Assembly: GCF_030864355.1 (NCBI RefSeq)
Contig: NC_083396.1
Location: forward strand, 2,356,001-2,420,000
Length of the DNA stretch: 64,000 nt
DNA from: Cutaneotrichosporon cavernicola
Lineage: Eukaryota > Basidiomycota > Tremellomycetes > Trichosporonales > Trichosporonaceae
Direction of reading: 5' to 3'
The translations under genes were made by a program, and so were the position numbers. Shown here in pieces: positions 22,889 through 31,900 of this stretch (positions within the stretch are counted from its first letter, which is position 1; every line of letters begins with the position of its first letter). The notes beneath the pieces were generated by a model, which was given only the letters and a program-made list of their open reading frames with translations, searched no databases and was not told where the DNA came from.

Positions 22889-23941
22889 CTACACCACCGT
22901 CGTCGGGGGGCCTGTTCCCAGCGCCGGGGCTGCTCCTTCCCCCGCGGACTCGGAATCCTTGCCCTTGGGCACAGTCCCATTCTCTAGGAAGGTGAGGTAA
23001 TCCGTGATGCTCCACCCTGCTCGTGGGTTCGGAGCGAGCGCCTCCCCCTTCATCTTCTTCTCCTCCTCATCCTCCTCATCTCCAAATAAGTCCTCCTCAT
23101 CCTCATCCTCGTCCTTCTCGTCCTCCTCCTCCTCCTCCCCGGGGCGGTACGCCCAGTCGTACTCTTCGCCTCGGCGTTCAATCTCGCGCGCCATCGCGCG
23201 TGCCCGTTCGCTCTCCCGTCCCAGTCGGGCTTTGAGGCGGTCCGTACACCGCTGGAGCGCACCGTCGTCGAGTCCCTTCAGCGTGTCGAGACCAAGCATC
23301 CCCGTCGACACGGTAGCGGGAGAGTCGAGGGCTAGCGCCTGGGTGTTGATCGCCTGGAAGAGGACGTCTTGGGCAAGCTGCTCGGAGTCGGGAGGTAAGG
23401 CGCGGAGGGGGTGGACGAGGTAGTGTGCGAGGGCGGGATCGGTGCCCTTTGGGGGAGGGGCCGAGATGAACTTAGTCAGAGACTGGACACGGGAGAGGAG
23501 GAGGGTGTAGCGCTGCAAGAGGTCGTCCCTGGAGTCAGCTTACGACGAGCCCGGAAGCTGAGGCGAGGAAGGGGGAAGGCCGAGAGGGAAGGTTCATGCA
23601 GCGAGTACTTGGCGACGAGCGCCGAGAACGGACTATTGGCCCAGATATGCTTACACTCGTGCCATCGTCACCATCAAGCGTGTCATGACTTACCAGTTAG
23701 GAAATGTAGAGTTCGCATTCCCCGCACTCAGCTGCGCCTTAAGCATGTCGATGTCGTTGATCGCCGTCGCCAGCTGGGGCACGAGACTCTGCACCGCCGC
23801 GAGCGGGATGCCTACAGGCGCAGGAGGCACGAAAGGGGTTGGTCGGGGCTGCTGCATGATGCCGATGTAGGGTGGGAGGATGGGTGATTGAGTGTTGTTG
23901 CCATCGAAGAGTGAATTGAGGAACGGCCCGTGGGCTAACAT
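22889..23941 (-). CDS. MED8: Mediator complex subunit 8
   Basis: Head-module subunit of Mediator, acting in RNA polymerase II initiation. Two exons (23941-23694, 23528-22889) total 295 aa. The domain core is IPLAAVQSLVPQLATAINDI, then FPNWDDLLQRYTLLLSRVQS across the splice, which matches the conserved Med8 helices (W..LL.RY..L..R). The C-terminus has a long D/E-rich run, then WSITDYLTFLENG, the short helix that in Med8 contacts Med18/Med20. The first ATG in frame is at 23941, but an internal ATG at 23857 (MQQPRPTPF) is an equally plausible start. Divergent from SWD1: the start codons are only about 50 bp apart if the longer form is used. Confidence 0.88.
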
Positions 23942-23992
23942 ACCTCCACTTCGAGATTGTTCTTCAAAACACCCATATCGACATCACAAGCG

Positions 23993-25647
23993 ATGCAACA
24001 GCTCTTAAGTACGTCCTCTCCGCTACCCTTGACTTGACTAACCCTTGACTAACCCCAGACCCCTTTGCACAAAAGTATCCCGAAGCGGTCGACTGCACCC
24101 TCTCCTCGCAGGCTACGTCGGTGCGCTTCAACCCCTCCGGCCCCTATGCGGGCCATTACCTCGCAGCAGGAGGGAGCGACGGTCTAGTGGAAGTATGGGA
24201 TGTCGAGACGCGGGGTATAGTCCGCCAGCTCGAGGGCCACGTCAAGGCCGTGGGAGGGTTGAGGTGAGTCCTCACATCTTACAGAAGACAGCTGACACCA
24301 GCTGGTCGCGCAATAACCGTTTCCTCCTCTCCACATCTCTTGACGGCACGGCGATTGTATGGGACCTCGCCGCGCTATCGCCCCTCCTACGGCCTCTGGT
24401 ACGCGCGACCTGGCCCCGCTCACGGACGTTACGGTTCGACGCTCCTCTATCTACTGGCGCATTTCATCCTCGCAACGCGGGGCTCATCCTCGTCACATTG
24501 ACTTGTAACGAGGTAGTGCTTGTCGATCTAAGGGGCTATGGGCCGAGCGAGGCGGGTCGACGCTGGGTATTGGTGGATGTCATGGAGGGCGACGAGGAAG
24601 AAGAAGGGGCCAAGAAGAAGGCGTTGACATGTGCGGCTTGGTCGCCCTGCGGGTCGAGGATATATGCCGGCACAAACGGGGGCATGGTGCTCGTCATTGA
24701 CCCCGTGTCACGCCTCGTCCAGAGCCGCATCAAGGTCGGCACGAGCGGGATCAAGCAGCTGGCCTTTGACGGAGCTGGACGGTACGTTAACGCTTGGGCT
24801 CGCTTATCCCAGCAATCTCATCCTCAACTCTACGGACCGGGCTCTGCGAGTCCTCACCGTCTCGCCGCAGACTGGAGCTCTGGCCCCGATTCACCGCTTC
24901 CAGGACCTCGTGAACCGCACGCCTTGGCATGCTGTGGGCTTCTCGGGGGACGGTGAGTACGTTTTTGGTGGGGCTGGGCATAAGATGAGCCACAATGTGT
25001 TTGTGTGGGACCGCGAGGCGGGGGCTTTGGTCAAAGTGCTCGAGGGGCCGAAGGAGAGCTTGATGGATGCGGACGTGAGTTATCGGCTAGCCCGCGCAGC
25101 GCGAGCCGGCAGGTGCCAAGACCAGAGAGCTGACATCAGTGGCACCCCACCCGCCCGATTATTGCGACTGTCGAGAACTCGGGCGACGTGCATATCTGGC
25201 AAACCAGCTCGCCTGACAACTGGGCAGCCTTCGCACCGGGCTTCGAGGAACTCGAGGAGAATGTCGAGTACGACGAGCATGAGGACGAGTTTGACATTGT
25301 GAGTGCGCGCTGGCGCCGGGGAAAGAGGTTACTGGAGGACTCGGCGCTCTGTTGGTCTACTCCCCGCTAACAACCAGGAAGACGAGGATGACGCGGCGCG
25401 TAAGATGAACGAAGCCGAGGACGAAGATATTGATGTCCTGTCACCCGCTGATGACTTCCCGCGGCGCCCCGAACCATCCCTAGGTGCGGCTGGAGCAGGC
25501 GAGCACGACGAGGAGGACGAGGCGGCCCGCGCCGCGCGATTGGTGCGTGCTGCTGCAGAATGGGCAGACGCGCAACCAGATCACGACTCGTGGGAGGGTT
25601 TCTACCTCTCCATAGATCTGCTAGAGGAGCCGATAGAGAACGAGTGA
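23993..25647 (+). CDS. SWD1: COMPASS subunit Swd1/RBBP5, WD40
   Basis: Core subunit of the Set1/COMPASS histone H3K4 methyltransferase. Exon 1 is MQQLL plus one base; the rest follows through about seven exons. The N-terminus NPFAQKYPEAVDCTL matches RBBP5/Swd1. WD repeats are visible at TSVRFNPSGPYAGHYLAAGG, SWSRNNRFLLSTSLDGT, TCAAWSPCGSRIYAGTNGG, YLILNSTDRALRVL-type and HNVFVWDREAGALVKVLEGP, then DADWHPTRPIIATVENSGD and VHIW. The hinge after the propeller is EFDIEDEDD, acidic as in RBBP5, where it contacts the methyltransferase and Ash2. C-terminal tail has DIDVLSPADDF. About 450 aa. Ends in convergent arrangement with the DnaJ gene. Confidence 0.93.
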
Positions 25648-25804
25648 GAAAAAGCGAGTGAGGAATGGGGAAAGACGGAGCAGCTTGTCCGGTGTGGGGT
25701 CTTGAACATGTATGAATACGGCCTCCTCTATATGCATTATACACAGTGTCCAGTCTAGGGGCCCTTGGCTTGCGTCAGCGCCGTCGCTCAACCTGCCCAC
25801 ACCT

Positions 25805-27898
25805 CTATGGCCGCATGGGCACAGGCGGCGGAGGTTGTGGCCGCGCCGCGCCGCGTGGCTGACGCGCGGCGTATGGGCGCGGCGGCACATTGGGCTTCTC
25901 ACCCTTTTCACCTGCACGCGCGGCGTCGCGCTGCTTGCTGGCGGCCGTCTCGATGCGGACGTACTCATCCGATGGTCCAGAGTCGCCCGCGCGGATGGAA
26001 ATGAACGCCTGGTGTCAGCTCGCTAAAAGGCTATGACAGGTGAGTACGTCCACTCACGTCACCCATTAAGCCCATCGCGGCACCTCGAAGCTCGCGCTTC
26101 TCGCGCGACACAGTGGGGTCGGAGAGCACCTTGTCGCACGTCTCGCGGATTACGCTCTCGACCTCCATCTTGGCGCCCTTCCAGAGTGTGCGAACACCCT
26201 GCTCGGCCGCCTGTTCTTCAAGCTTGCGCAACTCCTCGGGCGATACGCCGGACTGCTCGGCAGCCTGCAGCTTCTCAAATACGCTCTTCAGCTCAAGCGC
26301 GGAGCGGACAGTGGATACGCTGGTGTGAGTAGTCCAGCTGTAAGGATGTGACAACTAAAACTCACGCCTCGGACACGGCGTTGAAGGTGTTCTTGGCACC
26401 ATGGAACCAGCCGAGCGGTGCGAACTGGGCCGATGCCTGGAGTCAGCTATTTCTGAGAGCTCCAAAGCAGCTGAGCACAGGTTCGCCTCACCAAGTACTG
26501 GGCAGACCGCGACTTGTACGTGTACCCGATCGAGTGCAGTAGGTCGACACCATAACTCTCCTCCTTGAGATCCTCGGCCTCGAGGCGGCAGATCTCCTTG
26601 AAGCTCGGCCCGACCAGCGGGTCGTCCGGGCTCTTGGCGGCCTCGGTGAAGATGCTGAGCTTGCGCACGAGGTTGGCCGACAGCTTGTCAACACGCTCGG
26701 CCCGCTCCCGCGCCTTCTCCTCGTTCTGAATGCGCTCGCGCTCCGCGCGCCGCGCTTGTGCCTCCGGACTCAGCTGCGGCTTGCCGTTGACCATGACAAT
26801 GTCGTCGGCTTCCTCCTCGTGCTGCTGCTGGAACACGTCCTTCATGTCCTTGCCTCTGTGTGAGCGAGCTACGTGAGAGATACGCACCAATACTGATTGT
26901 TCCGATGAGGTCCTCGAAGCGCGTGCCGCCAAACATCTGGCCAAACACCTCCTCGGGGTCGATCTGCGTCTCCTCCGCGCCGCCACCGCCACCGTTCTTC
27001 TGCCCAAACTCGTTGTAGCTCTTGCGCGTTTTTGGGTCGGACAGGATTTGGTACGCGACGCTGATCTGCTTGAACTTCTCCTCGGCATCGGGGTCGTCGC
27101 GGTTCTGGTGTGAGCACTGTGAAGGCGAGAATGACGAGTGAGGATGACGAGTCACAGACCGTCCCGAGAAGTGGGAAAGACTGTGAGGAGCAAGGCCGGG
27201 GAAGACGGACTGAAGAAGGTGAAGGCTGTGAAGAGTGGAGGAAGGCAATGACCAACCTTGTCCGGGTGCAACTTGATCGCCAGCCGGCGGTACGCCTTCT
27301 TGATCTGCTCGCTCGTCGCGCTCGCCTCAAGTCCCAGGACATCATAGTACGCCATATCAATGGGGTTGGCGTCCGTGCCGATCCCCCCGCGGCGCTTCGA
27401 CGCCTTGGGCGGCGGATTAGGCGACGCGTTGTTACTGCGCCGCGCGGCATCGTGAGCGAACATGGCCTTGCATGCTGAACAGCGCACGCGGAGGGTGCCG
27501 ATGTATGTCGGTGGAATCTGGTACTCTTGCGGAGACGCGCATCTGGTGTGAGCAACCACGCGAGCGAGCACAACGGCCTCTCGAGTGCATGGAACAGGGA
27601 ACAGGGAACAGGGAGCAGAGAACAGCGAGCGGCGAGCGGCGAGCAACGAGTGGCGAGTGGCCGCAGCTGGGAACCGGAAAACGCGGGCAGACCTCGTGCT
27701 CAGCGTGGGAGCGGGAAGAGGCCGAGCTGTGCCGGGCGGATCGCACAGGGAGCACCCGCGCGGGTGGCAAAAGACTGGCAAGACCCGCAGCCACCGACCT
27801 CGACGGCCGGACACATACTGTACACACGCATGTACTCACTCAGGACAGTCGACTGGGACGTAGTTTCCGCGAGGACGCGCATCGACAATCGTGGACAT
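25805..27898 (-). CDS. DnaJ protein with N-terminal zinc ribbon and DnaJ-X domain
   Basis: Hsp40 co-chaperone of the Caj1/Djp1 type. Exon 1 ([20 protein letters not shown]) joins across a 350-nt intron to [19 protein letters not shown]. Together they form a CPEC...CSAC pair, a likely four-Cys zinc ribbon. The J domain follows: [20 protein letters not shown] with HPDK, then [20 protein letters not shown]. The DnaJ-X region contains [39 protein letters not shown] and [14 protein letters not shown]. The C-terminus is Pro-rich. About 470 aa, seven exons. The intron before GKDMKD uses AGAG tandem acceptors, of which the second keeps frame. Intron 1 contains GGGAACA and GAGCGGC low-complexity repeats. 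Likely cytosolic, assisting Hsp70; Djp1-like peroxisome or Caj1-like roles cannot be told apart. Confidence 0.9.
27585..27665. repeat. Low-complexity tandem repeats in DnaJ intron 1
   Basis: Three GGGAACA-type units followed by GAGCGGC/GAGTGGC units, seen directly. Confidence 0.8.
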
Positions 27899-28142
27899 GG
27901 TTGGAGTGGGTGAGTGAATGAAACGAAACAAGAAACAGAAACAGATAGATTTCAGCAACCCGGCGGCACGGCCTTTGGCGTCCAGTGAACGTTCCTGGAT
28001 TGGCATCACAGTACAGAACCACCATCAACCACCTCTTCTCCACCTATCTTGATTCACACTAGATTGCTCTCGTTGCTAATTCCTAACCACGCGCTGATCA
28101 CTCAACACCCAGTATCCATTACCCATTGCCCGCGCCGATGTA

Positions 28143-28814
28143 ATGCGCATCCTCGAACGTATCGACAACGATCGCCGGACTGTGCTGCACGCCCGCCTGC
28201 GGGCTAGTAATACCGCGGCGTCACCCGCTCTCGCGCGATTGAGGGATAGTACCGACGACGAGGAGGTACCGATCCATATTTGGGCGCTGGATGGGGACGC
28301 CGAGGATACTCTGGGAGACCTCAAGTTGGGCTTGATACGTCACCATTCGAAAGGGCCCTCCAAGTCCGCACCACCTCCGCCAACTTGTTCCACAGTCCCA
28401 TCCGTACCCTCCGAAGCCGGAGCCTCCATTCCGGCCCACCCGACCCCAGGTAGCGCTGCAGCCGCGGACTCGGACGACCTCCTCGGCGGCCTGGTCGGGC
28501 ATACCTGGGCACATTGGCTACATATCACGTACCTCTTCGTTGCACCCGCCGAGCGAGGCGCTGGGATAGGCCGTGTCCTCCTCGAGCAGGCTGAGCGGAT
28601 AGCTCGCGCACGCGGGTGCCTTGCTGCCATCGTGCAAACGTGGGACTTTCAGGCTCCACAGTTCTACATCGCCAACGGGTACGAGGTCGCAGGCAAGGTA
28701 GAGGGTTACCCGCCTGGCATCACCGACTACACTCTCATCAAGCGCTTCGGCGATTTCGACAATTCTGTAGGAGTACGGAGTAAGGGTGTGTCGCTCGGCG
28801 TGACCGACGTCTAA
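28143..28814 (+). CDS. GNAT-family N-acetyltransferase
   Basis: Single-exon ORF of 223 aa. The C-terminal half is a GNAT fold: LHITYLFVAPAERGAGIGRV carries the acetyl-CoA-binding R-x-x-G-x-G loop (RGAGIG), followed by LLEQAERIARARGCLAAIV and QAPQFYIANGYEVAGKVEGY, the motif B/C region. A disordered Pro/Ser-rich insert (about residues 75-115) interrupts the early strands, which may make the domain hard to detect. The substrate is unknown. It could acetylate a small molecule or polyamine, as with many fungal stand-alone GNATs. Divergent from the DnaJ gene; convergent with the tricalbin. Confidence 0.85.
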   Translation: MRILERIDNDRRTVLHARLRASNTAASPALARLRDSTDDEEVPIHIWALDGDAEDTLGDLKLGLIRHHSKGPSKSAPPPPTCSTVPSVPSEAGASIPAHPTPGSAAAADSDDLLGGLVGHTWAHWLHITYLFVAPAERGAGIGRVLLEQAERIARARGCLAAIVQTWDFQAPQFYIANGYEVAGKVEGYPPGITDYTLIKRFGDFDNSVGVRSKGVSLGVTDV

Positions 28815-28981
28815 GGTAAACCCGAGCCGCGTGCGACCCGTCTGCCCGGATACAAAACCAAACCGTCTCCATACATGTCACTGTTTGCATCATATCGCAT
28901 CGTAAGAGCGTTAATACTACCTAACGAATTTCCGTGTCTGTAATTAAGCTGGGTATCTTGCATAAACCGCGTCGGCGCAGA

Positions 28982-31900
28982 TTACTGGGGGCCCTGGCCG
29001 TTGGCAGTGCTCTTGGTAGGGGTCATGGCAAACCTGCTCGAGCGCGGAGTCTCGGGCACGATGCCTTGCTTGGAGCTCACACTAGGGGTGCGACTGCGCA
29101 TGCGAGACATGCCGCGCTGGAGCATGCCCGCCTGCCAGTCGAGACGGAGCTTGACCTGACCAGAACCCTGGGTGAGCTCAACGAAGACATCGGCGGTGGG
29201 GATAGCCGGCTGCAGGTGGCGCCAGATGTCGACAGTCGCCTCGCCTAACTCGGTGTCCTTGCCTAGAGTGTGCTTGTCTAACAATCAGCATTATGTTTAG
29301 GTGTATCACTCACCGAAGACGCTGAGGGAGAGCTCCGTAGTACCCAGAGGAAGATTGAAGTTGAATGTTTCGTTGAAGTCACCCTCGGTGCCCTTGACAT
29401 GGTCGGTCTTGTGCGACTTGTTGCCAACACGGACTGTGACGTATGGTTTCAGTGCCGAGGCCGAGTGCGAGCCCTGCGGCTGGACGTCCTTGACACTGAG
29501 GACGGAGACGATAAGAGTGCCGGGCTCCTGGGGCGCCTCGCCTGCACCAGGAGGAAGGGTAGTGGCCTCCTCACCGACAGGCATCATGTCACCGCTCATT
29601 CCAGCAGGAGCCGAGATCTGTCCCGCCGTGGCCTGGGGAGCCTGACCTTGACCCACGTCGTAGCCCGGTACAGCGAGATGCGAACCTCCCATGGCCCGGT
29701 TCTCGTCCTCCTCGCGCAGGATCTCCTGCGGCTGGTTCTGCGTGACCGACGACGAGCGGTTCTTGCTCCTGCCAAAGAGGCGGCCGGGTGCGCCGACAAC
29801 GGTGCCAACACCGCGGCCGACGCCCGAGACAACGGCACCGCCACCATGGACAACGCCCTTACCAAGAGCCACGGGCGCACCGAGAGCCGCGCCACCGATG
29901 CTGGTAACGGCTCTACCGGCACCAGCGAAGGCGTTCGTGTTGGTTCTGCGGCGAGCAATAATCGTGGGCCGGAAGATCATGTGGAGTTGGAGGGTGCCGA
30001 CGTTCTCGCCGTTGTGGACGACTGGAACATCGATGTTGGACGGCTGGAACGGCTCCATGGCGGCAAGGTCGATGATAGCGTCGCCCATGGGGGTAGCGCT
30101 ACCGACACGGTCCCAGTCGTTCACCTGGGCGACGAACTTCGCGCGAACACGCGAAGGGACGACCGTTTCGAACTGCTCGTTCCACTGCGGGTCACGGGTC
30201 TTCTTCTTTGTCTCCGACTTGGCCACCTTGACGTTGTTGAGAACGAAAGAGACGTAGGGGTCGGACTTGCCGCTGCGGTCCACGCCCTTGAGGTTCTTGC
30301 CGCTCACAAGGGTGAAAGAGAGCATGCCCTGGTCATTCATGCTCTCGCGTGCTGCGAGTTGGATCTCAACGGGAATGTAGCGCGCGCTCATCTTGATCGA
30401 GCTGCAGCCTCCACCGCCCTTAGGGTCCGAGAGAACGAAGGTTGCCTCCTTGTCCAGGGCTTGGTCGAGGAATTCGCGAGTTCCCATCTGGACCTCGGCC
30501 ACAATGTCCTCGTGGTCATCGTCATCGTTGGCGTTGATGCGGAGCCAGATTCTGCCAAAGTCGAGCTCGCGGACGAAACCCTCACCGATTTGGTCCCAGC
30601 GCTGGTGAGCGCTGCGAGCACGTTCAGAGGCGTAGACAGGCCAGTAGCCGTCGTCAAAGAGAACCTCGACAGCACCCTTGCGTGCGAGCGTTCCCTCGAT
30701 GACTTGGAAAGCGAGGACACCCGACTGCGACTGGAACAGTTTTTCCCGGGTCAGGACAACGCCCTTCTCGGGCGCCGGTGGCGGAGCATCTTCCTCCTTG
30801 ATTGGGTTGCCGTCCTTGTCCTTGAGTGTAGCCTTGGTGTCGGTAGGCGAGTCCTTGAGGGTCTCCGTGGCACCCTCCGCCTTGGTCGTGCCGTTGGGCG
30901 AGTTGCCGTTAACGCCAGCAGCAGACTTAGCAGCCTCCTCAACGTCGTCTGTCACGGGCTCGAAAGACACACCGCCGCGAAGCTCCATGGCCGGGTTGAA
31001 GTCGACGTCGAAGTTCAGAGTCCCCTTGAACTGGTTGTTCTTGCCGAGGAAGATGCGCTCGGAGAGCGAAGCGCGGCCGGTAGATTCGAAAGGGTACGCA
31101 ACGTTGTTCGGGTTCTCCACGGCCATGTCGGAGACGTTGAAGGAGACACTACCGAGGCTGCGGTCCTTGCCGATGTTCTGGTAGTCCATGAGCTCAATCT
31201 TGACCTTCTCTTTGAGGCTGTGAACCGGGACGTAGACGATCTGGTCCCAGTTGGGATTAAGGGTGTCGTCGCAGACCTCGGTGCGAGCAAAGACTTTCGA
31301 GCCGATCATGACCTTGGCGTACGGGTCCGACTTGCCCATGGCCTCGACGTTTTTGACGTCGACGGCATTCTTGAGGTGGACACGGAGAACACCGATGGGA
31401 GGGACGTACGAGCTGGCGCCGTCGATGGAGCCGGGGAGGTTGACAGGCTTAAAGGCAGCAGTGAGACGAATCTTGGCAGCTCTCGAGTTGGCAAGCGGGA
31501 ACCAGTCCTCGCCCTTCTCCTTACCCTCAAGGATGTCGGCAACGCGAATGGCGGCGCGGCCGATCTCGCGCTCAGATCTGGTGTCGATGATGCGGACGGT
31601 TACGACGGAGGCGTTCTTATCGGCACAGATGAACTCGACGTGGTCGCTCCAAGCGGGCGAGGCGTTCTTCTTGATGACCTTGGTCTCGTGGATAGGCGAC
31701 TTGCCCTTGCCAAGGTAGATGAGAGCCTTGGCGCTGATGTCGTTGTGGAGACCAAAGTCTTTAGCCTGGAGGATCTCAAGACGCACGATACCGGAGGGGA
31801 TGTCGGGAACAGGCTCGAAAGTGCCGTCGGGGTTCTTCTCTGGGAGGATAGCCGGGTAGTAGGACAGGTTGTAGCGCATCCCGCCACGGTCTTTGCCGGT

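Noticed and set aside
22474..22995. 173-codon plus-strand ORF overlapping the MED8 3' end
   Set aside because: Low-complexity, antisense to MED8 coding sequence at its end.
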